From positions 1 to 8,040 of the forward strand of contig UQAQ01000060.1 of NCBI GenBank assembly GCA_900539115.1: a DNA stretch of 8,040 nucleotides. Direction: 5' to 3'. The translations under genes and the position numbers were made by a program. This document shows, piece by piece, positions 1-6,525 of the stretch. The DNA comes from an uncultured Roseburia sp. (lineage in GTDB: Bacteria > Bacillota > Clostridia > Lachnospirales > Lachnospiraceae). The notes under the pieces are model-generated. The model saw nothing but the letters and a program-made list of their open reading frames with translations, ran no database searches and had not been told where the DNA came from. Every line of letters begins with the position of its first letter. Position 1 is the stretch's first letter.

Positions 1-4
1 TAGT

Positions 5-16
5 TTTTAATTAAAA
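5..16. repeat. 12-bp perfect AT palindrome
   Basis: TTTTAATTAAAA is a perfect palindrome at the window edge. It lies just left of the 52-bp repeat array. It could be the remains of an upstream terminator or an AT-rich protein site, but AT palindromes of this length also arise by chance and the left context is missing. No gene can be called in 1-31. Confidence 0.3.
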
Positions 17-31
17 GGTAATTCGCCGCAT

Positions 32-260
32 GGGTATATGGTTAACCTGGGGTTTTTTGGTCTGGTTCGAAAAAACGCCGCTAGGGTCAAAGGAAAAGCC
101 ACCGGAGTGTGGTCTGGCAAGGGAAAACCGCCGCCTGGGTCAAAGAGGAAGCCATCGGAGTGTGGTCTGGAAGGAAAAAGCGATGTTTGGGTCAAAGGGA
201 AAGCTGTGGGAGTGTGGTCTGGAAAGAAAAACCGCCGCCTGGGTCAAAGAAACTCCGCCC
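32..260. repeat. 52-bp degenerate tandem repeat, about 4.4 copies
   Basis: Units start at GGGT and run 32-83 (52 bp, the most diverged), 84-136 (53 bp), 137-188 (52 bp), 189-240 (52 bp), then a partial unit 241-260. Each full unit has the same order of blocks: GGGTCAAAG, then a purine stretch with AAGC, then GGAGTGTGGTCTGG, then a GAAAA run, then CCGCCGCCT. In the first unit the CAAAG block and the GGAGTG part are lost, but GGTCTGG and a CGCCGCT block remain. The unit length is not a multiple of three, so any reading frame rotates between copies, which argues against coding. No ribosome binding site is linked to a frame here. It is GC-rich beside the very AT-rich fru promoter. The function is unknown; it resembles an intergenic minisatellite. 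Confidence 0.8.
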
Positions 261-280
261 CTAGAAGCCGGACAATAAAA

Positions 281-330
281 AAATGAAAGAAAATGAAAGA
301 AATTGAAAGAAAATGATTGACAATGGAAGA
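281..330 (+). promoter_or_regulatory. Five 10-bp direct repeats, candidate FruR operator
   Basis: Five consecutive 10-mers align in register: AAATGAAAGA, AAATGAAAGA, AATTGAAAGA, AAATGATTGA, CAATGGAAGA. A 10-bp period puts each copy on the same face of the helix. The fourth and fifth units contain the -35 hexamer of the fru promoter. DeoR-family repressors commonly use directly repeated AT-rich operators, so this is the best candidate for autoregulation by the FruR encoded 60 bp downstream. That assignment is inference; the repeat and its overlap with the promoter are visible. Simple purine-rich low complexity is the alternative. Confidence 0.5.
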
Positions 331-345
331 AAGTGGCGCTATAAT
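317..345 (+). promoter_or_regulatory. Consensus sigma-A promoter of the fru operon
   Basis: The -35 box TTGACA lies at 317-322, the spacer is exactly 17 nt, and the -10 box TATAAT lies at 340-345. All twelve bases match consensus. Transcription should begin near 352, giving a leader of about 37 nt before fruR. Such a perfect promoter would be strong unless repressed, which fits a repressor-controlled sugar operon. Confidence 0.85.
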
Positions 346-388
346 AACAATAACAAAAACGAAATGATCCACGAAAGGAGTGGTAAAA

Positions 389-1150
389 GTGCTGACAGAA
401 GAGCGTTTGCAAGGAATTTGGCGGATTGTGACGGAAAAAGGAAGTGCATCGATTCAGGAACTGATGGATGCACTGAATATTTCAGAATCCACCGTCCGGC
501 GAGATCTTGCCGTATTGGATGAACAGGGGCGAATCCAGAAAGTCCGCGGCGGGGCGATGGTTGTCGGAGATGCTTACAGCACGAAGGAAGACAGTGTGAC
601 CCAGAAAAAGGATAAAAATCTTGCGGAAAAGAGAGAAATTGCAAAATATGCGGCTTCGTTGATCAAAGAAGATGATTTTGTCTATCTGGATGCGGGAACG
701 ACGACAGAATTGATGATTGATTATCTGACAACGAAGCAAACGGTATTTGTAACCAATGCGGTGGCGCATGCAAGAAAACTTTCCCAGGCAGGATATACAA
801 CATTTATTCTTGGCGGCGAGCTGAAGGCGACGACGGAAGCGATCATTGGACCCGAAGCGGTAGAAAGTCTTCGTAAATATAATTTTACAAAAGGCTTTTG
901 GGGAGCGAACGGAGTTCACCGGAAAAATGGATTTACGACACCGGATCTGAAAGAAGCGAAAGTAAAGCAGACGGCGATGGAACATTGTGCCAAACGATAC
1001 ATTTTGAGTGATGCGAGTAAATTTTCTCAGATCTCATGTGTAAAATTTGCGGATTTTGCAAATGCTTGTATCATAACGACAAAATTAAGTGATCCGGTAT
1101 TTGCAGAATGCGATAATATCATAGAAGTGCAGGGAGGTGAAGCAAAATGA
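389..1150 (+). CDS. fruR: DeoR-family fructose operon repressor FruR
   Basis: This 253-residue protein is a DeoR/GlpR-type repressor. The N-terminus (MLTEERLQ) and the helix-turn-helix at about residues 20-42 (SIQELMDALNISESTVRRDL) are typical DNA-binding features. The sensor domain carries DAGTTT (101-106) and an LGGELK segment (141-146), as in sugar-phosphate-binding DeoR C-termini. I chose GTG at 389 because AAAGGAG at 374-380 lies 8 nt upstream. An in-frame GTG at 380 would overlap that ribosome binding site, so the longer 256-residue form is unlikely. It is the first gene of the operon and overlaps fruK by the ATGA tetranucleotide, implying coupled translation. By family and context the ligand should be fructose-1-phosphate and the targets the repeats before its own promoter; both are inference. 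The length is normal for the family. Confidence 0.9.
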   Translation: MLTEERLQGIWRIVTEKGSASIQELMDALNISESTVRRDLAVLDEQGRIQKVRGGAMVVGDAYSTKEDSVTQKKDKNLAEKREIAKYAASLIKEDDFVYLDAGTTTELMIDYLTTKQTVFVTNAVAHARKLSQAGYTTFILGGELKATTEAIIGPEAVESLRKYNFTKGFWGANGVHRKNGFTTPDLKEAKVKQTAMEHCAKRYILSDASKFSQISCVKFADFANACIITTKLSDPVFAECDNIIEVQGGEAK

Positions 1151-2061
1151 TCTATACCGTTACCTTAAATCCATCTTTGGATTACATCATTGATGTCAAA
1201 CATTTTGAACCGGGGATGGTAAACCGGACAACGGCAGAAAAGATTTTTGCCGGAGGAAAAGGAATCAACGTATCCATGGTGCTTAAAAATCTTGGATTTG
1301 ACAGCACAGCACTCGGATTTCTGGCTGGGTTTACCGGCAAAGAGATTGAACGACAGTTGGAAGGAAAAGGAATTTCCACCGACTTTATCTGCTTGGAGGA
1401 CGGGATTTCCCGAATCAATATGAAGATCCGCTCGGAAGTGGAAAGCGAGATCAATGGCTTAGGACCTGAGATTTCATCGGAAGCAATCAAAAAAATGTTT
1501 GACCGATTGGACGAATTGCAGGAAGGCGATATTTTGGTTCTTGCGGGAAGCATTCCGGCGAGTATGCCGGAGTCGATGTACCGCGATATCATGAAAAGAC
1601 TGGCTGACCGGAAATTGAAAATTGCCGTTGATGCGACGAAGAGTCTGCTGCTCAATGTACTGCCGTTTCATCCATTTGTCATTAAACCAAACAACCACGA
1701 ATTGGGAGAATTGTTTAATGTCAAAATCAAGAGCAAAGACCAGGCGGTAGAATATGCAAAGAAACTTCAGGAGATGGGAGCACAGAATGTCATTGTTTCG
1801 ATGGCAGGGGAAGGCGCCGTGTTTGTAGGAGATGACGGAAGCGTATTTCAGAGCGAGGCACCAAAAGGAACCGTGGTAAATTCCGTGGGTGCGGGAGATT
1901 CCATGGTGGCAGGATTTTTAGCCGGGTATCTCGGAGAAGGAGATTACAAAGAGGCATTTAAACTGGGCGTTTGTACCGGAAGTGCCAGTGCATTTTCCGA
2001 GCAGCTGGCGACGAGAGAACAGGTAGAGGCGATTCGAAATACCCATCATTTCGAATTTTAA
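1147..2061 (+). CDS. fruK: 1-phosphofructokinase FruK (PfkB family)
   Basis: FruK phosphorylates fructose-1-phosphate with ATP to fructose-1,6-bisphosphate in the cytoplasm, feeding glycolysis. The 304-residue protein has both PfkB signatures: GGKGINVS at residues 36-43, and VGAGDSMVAGF near the C-terminus with the catalytic base Asp251. TLNPSLDY at the N-terminus is the usual start of the LacC/FruK branch. This makes 1-phosphofructokinase more likely than ribokinase or fructokinase, although tagatose-6-phosphate kinase is a close relative; the adjacent fructose EII decides for FruK. The ATG lies within the fruR stop (ATGA overlap), with AGGGAGGTGA at 1131-1140 as ribosome binding site. It is intact and of full length. 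Confidence 0.93.
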   Translation: MIYTVTLNPSLDYIIDVKHFEPGMVNRTTAEKIFAGGKGINVSMVLKNLGFDSTALGFLAGFTGKEIERQLEGKGISTDFICLEDGISRINMKIRSEVESEINGLGPEISSEAIKKMFDRLDELQEGDILVLAGSIPASMPESMYRDIMKRLADRKLKIAVDATKSLLLNVLPFHPFVIKPNNHELGELFNVKIKSKDQAVEYAKKLQEMGAQNVIVSMAGEGAVFVGDDGSVFQSEAPKGTVVNSVGAGDSMVAGFLAGYLGEGDYKEAFKLGVCTGSASAFSEQLATREQVEAIRNTHHFEF

Positions 2062-2097
2062 TACACGTGAGTGTAGCGAAGAAAGGAGCGAAACGAT

Positions 2098-4152
2098 ATG
2101 AAGATTATTGATTTATTGGATGACAAAAGCATTCGTTTGAACGCAGAAGTCCACAGTAAAAAAGAAGCACTGGACACACTGGTTGATTTGATGGATGCGA
2201 GTGGAAAACTGAACGATATTGAAACTTATCGCAAAGGGGTTTACGCAAGAGAGGAAGAAGGTTCGACCGGAATCGGAGAAGGAATTGCCATTCCTCATTG
2301 TAAATCCGCAGCGGTAAATCAGGCAGGTTTGGCGGCAATGGTTGCACCAAAAGGAGTGGAGTTTGATTCACTGGATGGTGAACCAGCGAATCTTTTTTTC
2401 CTAATCGCGGCACCGGATACCGCGGACAATGTACATTTGGATGTGCTCAGCCATTTGTCTGTATTATTGATGGATCCGGATTTTACCGGAAAACTGCGGG
2501 AAGCAGAGACAGTAGAAGAATTTAAGAAAGTCATTGAAATGGCGGAAAATGAGTCGGAAGAAGAAAAAGAGCAGACGGAAGTCGATGCGAATGTGCCATA
2601 TGTATTGGCGGTGACAGGGTGCCCGACCGGAATCGCACACACGTATATGGCGGCAGAAGCTCTGGAGCGCAAAGCAGAAGAACTTGGTTATCAGATCAAG
2701 GTAGAGACGAGAGGTTCAAGCGGAGCAAAAAATGTACTTACGGCAGAAGAAATCGCGAAAGCGGACGGAATTATCGTGGCCGCGGACACAAAAGTACCGA
2801 TGGAACGTTTTGACGGAAAACCGGTCATTATTACAAAAGTAGCGGATGGTATCAATAAACCGGAGGAATTGATCCGAAAGATCGTGGACAAGCAGGCACC
2901 GGTTTATGAAAGTGAGGAAGCGCAGGAAATGGTTTCGGAAAACACAGAGAAGAAAGGAATCGGACATGCAGTGTACCAGCATCTGATGAGTGGAGTTTCT
3001 CACATGTTACCATTTGTTATCGGTGGTGGTATCATGATGGCAATCGCCTTTTTGATCGATACTCTTTGTGGATACGGTTCGACCGGTGGAGCGAATTTCG
3101 GAAGCTGTACCCCACTTTCCGCATTGTTTAAATATATCGGTGGACTTGCGATGGGGCTGATGGTGCCGGTCCTTTCCGGATACATCGCCTATTCGATTGC
3201 TGACCGACCGGGTCTTGCCGTAGGATTTACCGGCGGACTTTTGGCAGCAAACGGAAATGCGATACTGGGAAGTTATGTATTTGCCGATAAGGTTGGCGAC
3301 CTGGGAGGATTTTCCAAATTTGTTGCACAGTTTGCTTTTGTCGGCGAAAACGGTGGAAATACGGTATCCGGTTTCCTTGGCGGTATCGTAGCCGGATTTT
3401 TAGCCGGATTTATCGTACTTGGATTGAAGAAATTGTGTGAAAAATTACCGGATTCCTTGGATGGAATCAAACCGACACTCATTTATCCGCTCGTTGGTAT
3501 TTTTATCATCGGCGTGTTGATGTGTATGATCTTTAACCCATTGATCGGATTGATCAATACGGGACTCAGTAACATGTTAAAGGGCATTTCTGATGCCGGA
3601 ATGATCACGGTTCTAGGACTTATCCTGGGAGCGATGATGGCGATTGATATGGGAGGCCCGATTAACAAAGCGGCGTATGTATTTGGTTCCGGTATGCTGG
3701 CAACGGCATCCCAGATGATGGATCAGGGCGCGCAGGCAAGTGATCCGGCGGTGCAGGCATGCTACATGGCAATGGCAGCAATCATGGTTGGTGGTATGGT
3801 TCCACCGGTAGGAATTGCAATTGCTTGTAAATTATTTCCAAAGAAATTTACGCAGGCGGAGCGTGGTTCTGCCCTTTCCAATATCGTAATGGGATGTTCG
3901 TTCATCACAGAAGGCGCGATCCCATTTGCCGCATCGGATCCATTGCACGTAATCCCATGTACGATGGCAGGTGCAGGCGTTGCCGGATTTTTGTCCGCAT
4001 TGTTTAAATGTACCTTGATGGCACCACATGGTGGAATCTTTGTATTTGCCACAGTAGGACAGCCACTGCTTTATGTCGTTGCCTGGCTGGCAGGCTCGGC
4101 GGTAACAGCAGTAATGTTAGGATTGATCAAGAAAGATGCAGTAACAAAATAA
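2098..4152 (+). CDS. fruA: Fructose-specific PTS permease EIIABC, FruA
   Basis: FruA imports fructose and phosphorylates it at C1 during transport. The 684-residue single chain carries three domains. EIIA spans about residues 1-150, with GEGIAIPHCK and phospho-acceptor His67. An acidic linker (about 150-164) leads to EIIB (about 166-265), whose CPTGIAHT loop holds phospho-acceptor Cys175. The membrane EIIC domain (about 300-680) has many hydrophobic segments, GENGGNTVSG from 416, ITEGAIPFAASDP from 603 and APHGG at 642-646. This order is the common Gram-positive fructose EIIABC; mannitol permeases have a different arrangement. The spacing from fruK is 36 nt, with GAAAGGAG at 2081-2088 as ribosome binding site. 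It is complete, with no frameshift seen. Fructose is the expected substrate from the fruK neighbour; a related ketose cannot be excluded. Confidence 0.93.
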   Translation: MKIIDLLDDKSIRLNAEVHSKKEALDTLVDLMDASGKLNDIETYRKGVYAREEEGSTGIGEGIAIPHCKSAAVNQAGLAAMVAPKGVEFDSLDGEPANLFFLIAAPDTADNVHLDVLSHLSVLLMDPDFTGKLREAETVEEFKKVIEMAENESEEEKEQTEVDANVPYVLAVTGCPTGIAHTYMAAEALERKAEELGYQIKVETRGSSGAKNVLTAEEIAKADGIIVAADTKVPMERFDGKPVIITKVADGINKPEELIRKIVDKQAPVYESEEAQEMVSENTEKKGIGHAVYQHLMSGVSHMLPFVIGGGIMMAIAFLIDTLCGYGSTGGANFGSCTPLSALFKYIGGLAMGLMVPVLSGYIAYSIADRPGLAVGFTGGLLAANGNAILGSYVFADKVGDLGGFSKFVAQFAFVGENGGNTVSGFLGGIVAGFLAGFIVLGLKKLCEKLPDSLDGIKPTLIYPLVGIFIIGVLMCMIFNPLIGLINTGLSNMLKGISDAGMITVLGLILGAMMAIDMGGPINKAAYVFGSGMLATASQMMDQGAQASDPAVQACYMAMAAIMVGGMVPPVGIAIACKLFPKKFTQAERGSALSNIVMGCSFITEGAIPFAASDPLHVIPCTMAGAGVAGFLSALFKCTLMAPHGGIFVFATVGQPLLYVVAWLAGSAVTAVMLGLIKKDAVTK

Positions 4153-4189
4153 CAATGATTAAAATATAAAAATTAAGGAGGACACTATC

Positions 4190-4447
4190 ATGAGAGAATT
4201 TCATTATGTAATCAAAGACGCACAGGGGATCCACGCAAGACCGGCAGGTTTGTTTGTCAAAGAGGCAGCAGCCTGTGAATGCAAAGTAACGATCGCAAAA
4301 GACGGCAGAGAGGTAGATGCAAAACGAATCCTCGGTGTTATGGGACTTGGTGCAAAACAGGGACAGGAAATCGTATTGAAGACAGAGGGAGCAGATGAAG
4401 ATGCCGCAATGGACAAATTGAGTGCATTTTTGGAGACAAATCTGTAA
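4190..4447 (+). CDS. ptsH: HPr phosphocarrier lacking the regulatory Ser46
   Basis: HPr carries phosphate from Enzyme I to EIIA. This 85-residue protein has the expected active site GIHARPAG with His15, and a normal fold length. In Firmicute HPr the HPr kinase site is a serine at position 46 in a K-S-I-M-G-V-M-S-L-G type motif. Here the aligned segment reads AKRILGVMGLG, so residue 46 is Arg (codon CGA at 4325-4327) and residue 52 is Gly. It therefore keeps the transport role but should not be a substrate of HPr kinase, so it would not act as a CcpA co-repressor. A very strong ribosome binding site, AAGGAGG, begins at 4174. The gap to fruA is 37 nt. Given its place between fruA and ptsI, it is best seen as a fructose-system HPr, with a second Ser46-type HPr possible elsewhere in the genome (inference). 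Confidence 0.92.
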   Translation: MREFHYVIKDAQGIHARPAGLFVKEAAACECKVTIAKDGREVDAKRILGVMGLGAKQGQEIVLKTEGADEDAAMDKLSAFLETNL

Positions 4448-4465
4448 AAGCCGGGAGGTGTCAGC

Positions 4466-6079
4466 ATGAACGTATGGGAAGGAAAAAGCGTTTTTGGTGG
4501 AATTGCAATCGGCCCTGTCGCTCTTTTTGAAAAAGAGGAAGACCTGGTAAAACGCTATTCGATCGAAGATGTGGAAATGGAAAAGAAACGTTTTGAAGAC
4601 GCAAAAGAGAAAGCCAAAGAAGAACTTGCGGGTCTTTATGAAAAGGCATTAAAAGAAGTGGGCGAATCGGGTGCTATGATCTTTGACGTACATCAGATGA
4701 TGTTAGATGATCTTGATTATGTGGAGTCAATCTTAAATATGATCGACACCCAGAAGGTCAATGCAGAGTTTGCAGTAGCGACGACAGGTGATAATTTTTC
4801 CCAGATGTTTGCTGCAATGGATGACGATTATATGAAAGAACGTGCCGCCGATGTACGAGATATTTCCAATCGTGTGATCCGCATTCTGCAGGGGAAAGAG
4901 ATGGGAGGGATTACCGGAAATCAGCCGGTTATCCTGCTTGCTGAAGATCTCGCTCCAAGTGAGACGGTACAACTTGATAAAAGTCTGGTTTTGTCCTTTG
5001 TGACAAAACTGGGCTCGACCAATTCACATACAGCGATCTTAGCACGGACAATGAATATTCCGGCGCTGATCGGAGTCCATTATCCGGCAGATATTGCCGG
5101 GAAAATGGCGATTGTCGATGGCTTTGAAGGAAAACTTATCGTGGAACCGGATGCCGAGACTCTGGCACATTATGAGGCACTGCAGGCAGAGGAGAAGAAA
5201 AAACAGCAGCTCCTTCTGGAATTAAAAGGAAAAGAGACGGTCACAAAAGACGGTCGAAACATACATCTGTACGCCAATATTGGTGGAGTTGCTGATGTTG
5301 CCGATGTGTTATCAAATGATGCCGCCGGGATCGGATTGTTCCGGAGTGAATTTTTGTATCTGGAAAAAGATACGTACCCAACGGAAGAGGAACAATTCAA
5401 AGCCTATAAGACAGTCGTGGAAATGATGGCAGGAAAGAAGGTAATCATCCGTACTCTCGATATCGGAGCAGATAAACAGGTGGATTACTTTGAACTTGGC
5501 AAAGAAGAAAATCCGGCGATGGGTTACCGTGCGATCCGCATCTGCCTCGAACGGCCGGAAATCTTTAAAACTCAGCTGCGTGCCATTTACCGGGCAAGCC
5601 ATTATGGAACCATATCCATTATGTTTCCAATGATCATTTCGGTTTCCGAAGTGAAAAAGATCAAGGAAATTGTAAATGAGGTAAAAGCGGAATTGGATGC
5701 CCAGGGGATTCCATACGGAGAGGTGGAACTTGGCATCATGATCGAAACACCGGCGGCGGTAATGATCAGCGATCTTCTTGCGAAAGAAGTGGATTTCTTC
5801 AGCATAGGAACAAACGATCTTACGCAGTACACGCTGGCAATCGACCGCCAAAACCCGAGTTTGGATAATTTTTACAATTCTCATCACGAAGCTATCCTGC
5901 GTATGATCCGGATGGTGATCGACAACGGCCACAAGGAAGGCTGCTGGGTCGGTATTTGTGGAGAACTTGGCGCAGATACGACACTCACAAAAACGTTTGT
6001 GGAGATGGGGATTGATGAATTGTCCGTGACACCATCGATGGTATTGAAGGTAAGAGAAGCGGTGAGGGAGATCGGTTAG
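4466..6079 (+). CDS. ptsI: PTS Enzyme I (PEP-protein phosphotransferase)
   Basis: Enzyme I autophosphorylates with PEP and passes the phosphate to HPr. The 537-residue protein has the N-terminal HPr-binding and swivelling domains with GSTNSHTAILAR (active His188, codon at 5027-5029). Its C-terminal PEP-binding barrel has GIGLFRSEFLYL, RTLDIGADK, the EI signature around EVDFFSIGTNDLTQYTLAIDR, and GICGELGAD with catalytic Cys498. The ribosome binding site GGGAGGTG is at 4453-4460. Only 39 residues follow Cys498, while E. coli EI has about 73, so the last helices of the barrel domain are absent. The last two codons and the stop lie inside the left end of a large palindrome (6071-6335). The motifs are all intact, so activity is expected. 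Short EIs may be normal in this bacterial group, and I could not recognise a lost tail downstream. Confidence 0.93.
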   Translation: MNVWEGKSVFGGIAIGPVALFEKEEDLVKRYSIEDVEMEKKRFEDAKEKAKEELAGLYEKALKEVGESGAMIFDVHQMMLDDLDYVESILNMIDTQKVNAEFAVATTGDNFSQMFAAMDDDYMKERAADVRDISNRVIRILQGKEMGGITGNQPVILLAEDLAPSETVQLDKSLVLSFVTKLGSTNSHTAILARTMNIPALIGVHYPADIAGKMAIVDGFEGKLIVEPDAETLAHYEALQAEEKKKQQLLLELKGKETVTKDGRNIHLYANIGGVADVADVLSNDAAGIGLFRSEFLYLEKDTYPTEEEQFKAYKTVVEMMAGKKVIIRTLDIGADKQVDYFELGKEENPAMGYRAIRICLERPEIFKTQLRAIYRASHYGTISIMFPMIISVSEVKKIKEIVNEVKAELDAQGIPYGEVELGIMIETPAAVMISDLLAKEVDFFSIGTNDLTQYTLAIDRQNPSLDNFYNSHHEAILRMIRMVIDNGHKEGCWVGICGELGADTTLTKTFVEMGIDELSVTPSMVLKVREAVREIG

Positions 6080-6335
6080 CATCTTGCTTGGCGGGGACGA
6101 ATTCCTGCGAAGGAGAATGCGGGATTTTCTATCGAAGAAGGAAAGCAGACACTTCGTGCAGAAAACTTGATAAGGTTTAGAAAGGAAAAAGCATCGATTG
6201 CTGTGCAATCGGGCTTTTTCTTCTTTCTAACCTTATCTTCAGACAGTTCTGCACTCCGTGTCTCCTTCTTCTTCAAGAAAATCGGGCATTCTCAACTCCG
6301 CAGAAATAGTCCCGCCAGAGAAGATGCTAACCGAT
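6071..6335. repeat. 265-bp imperfect palindrome (foldback element)
   Basis: The left arm 6071-6201 is complementary to the right arm 6205-6335 around a 3-nt loop (TGT, 6202-6204). The outer ends match perfectly for 15 bp (ATCGGTTAGCATCTT against AAGATGCTAACCGAT). Further inside, paired blocks include TGGCGGG, GAGAATGC, ATTTTCT, GAAGAAGG, AGACAC, GTGCAGAA and GATAAGG. A hand alignment gives about 104 matches in about 122 ungapped pairs, with several 1-5 nt indels. Complementarity stops sharply at both outer ends. The left end includes the last ptsI codons (ATC GGT TAG). No clear target duplication is seen beyond a possible AT dinucleotide. Transcribed, it would form a very long hairpin ending in the operon terminator. 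Confidence 0.85.
6169..6237 (+). terminator. Intrinsic terminator of the fru-pts operon
   Basis: The core stem is CGATTGC (6195-6201), loop TGT, GCAATCG (6205-6211). It is extended by AAAAAGC / GCTTTTT and then by TTAGAAAG and GATAAGG pairings out to 6169/6237. The T-rich right side (CTTTTTCTTCTTTCT) after the GC stem gives a plus-strand terminator about 110 nt after the ptsI stop. The A-rich left side makes it potentially bidirectional. It is the tip of the 265-bp palindrome. Confidence 0.8.
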
Positions 6336-6352
6336 TTGTAGTGGCGACGGTA

Positions 6353-6433
6353 GCACCCCTGAAAAGAGGAAAAAGGGGAAAGACCGAGGTGTCCGGCCGC
6401 CCCATCGCAGCCATGTGCACCCCTGAAAAGAGG
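6353..6433. repeat. 17-bp direct repeat, 64 bp apart
   Basis: GCACCCCTGAAAAGAGG occurs at 6353-6369 and again at 6417-6433. Both copies are followed by purine-rich GGGGAAA-type sequence. This suggests a local duplication of about 64 bp that has since diverged. I see no coding signal in 6336-6500: purine-rich frames give only low-complexity Lys/Gly/Arg strings without a ribosome binding site. Confidence 0.65.
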
Positions 6434-6462
6434 GGAAAGGGGAAAAAGGGGAAAAAGCGGGG
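6432..6462 (+). other. Four-tract G-quadruplex motif
   Basis: Four GGGG runs lie at 6432-6435, 6439-6442, 6448-6451 and 6459-6462, with loops of 3, 5 and 7 nt. This fits an intramolecular G-quadruplex on the plus strand. The fourth run is also the first arm of the terminator hairpin next to it, so the two structures would compete in DNA. The plus strand is the template for the minus-strand glycosyltransferase transcript, which is where a quadruplex could stall polymerase (inference). Confidence 0.6.
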
Positions 6463-6484
6463 AGCCAGAGATTTCTGGCTCCCC
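6452..6484 (-). terminator. Intrinsic terminator of the glycosyltransferase gene
   Basis: On the minus strand GGGGAGCCAGA and TCTGGCTCCCC (6459-6484) form a perfect 11-bp stem with a 4-nt loop. It is followed by GC and then TTTTT (6452-6456) and further C/T runs. It lies 12 nt after the original stop codon (6497-6499) of the glycosyltransferase gene, but about 190 nt after the current one because of the insertion between. On the plus strand there is no T tract after the stem. Confidence 0.8.
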
Positions 6485-6493
6485 TTCATCTAT

Positions 6494-6525
6494 TCATCAA
6501 TCTATGTTTTTACGTTTTCTTTTAA
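6494..6525 (-). other. Stranded original 3' end of the glycosyltransferase gene
   Basis: Reading the minus strand from the left copy of the duplication (6511-6525), the frame continues as Lys-Asn-Ile-Asp and then TGA TGA (6497-6499, 6494-6496). This is what the gene would encode if the insertion 6524-6710 and one duplication copy were removed. The short tail and double stop just before a terminator look like a natural gene end. It is now cut off from the gene by the insertion. Confidence 0.75.
6511..6525. repeat. Left copy of target-site duplication
   Basis: TACGTTTTCTTTTAA here is identical to 6710-6724. The two copies flank the inverted-repeat-ended segment. The strict duplication may be 12 bp (ACGTTTTCTTTT, 6512-6523), because the outer T and AA can also belong to the element's terminal repeats. 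Confidence 0.75.

Noticed and set aside
32..260. CRISPR-like array
   Set aside because: Units are contiguous and similar along their whole length, with no unique spacers and no cas genes nearby.
346..388. Catabolite-responsive (cre) site or riboswitch in the fruR leader
   Set aside because: The leader is only about 37 nt, with no cre-like palindrome and no stable fold.
380..388. GTG at 380 as the fruR start
   Set aside because: It overlaps the AAAGGAG ribosome binding site. GTG at 389 has proper spacing and gives the standard DeoR-family N-terminus.
7..412. Short open frames on both strands across the tandem repeat and promoter region
   Set aside because: They arise from the repeat itself, change frame between units, lack ribosome binding sites and cover the consensus promoter.
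5312..6208. 298-codon minus-strand frame opposite ptsI
   Set aside because: It is a shadow of conserved Enzyme I codons, has no domain I recognise and ends within the palindrome.
6076..6276. 66-codon minus-strand open frame in the palindrome
   Set aside because: It resembles the plus-strand frame only because the sequence is palindromic. It has no start signal and no recognisable domain.
6071..6335. Palindrome as a transposon with a clear target duplication
   Set aside because: The flanks share only a possible AT dinucleotide, too short to claim insertion. I kept it as a repeat element of unknown origin.
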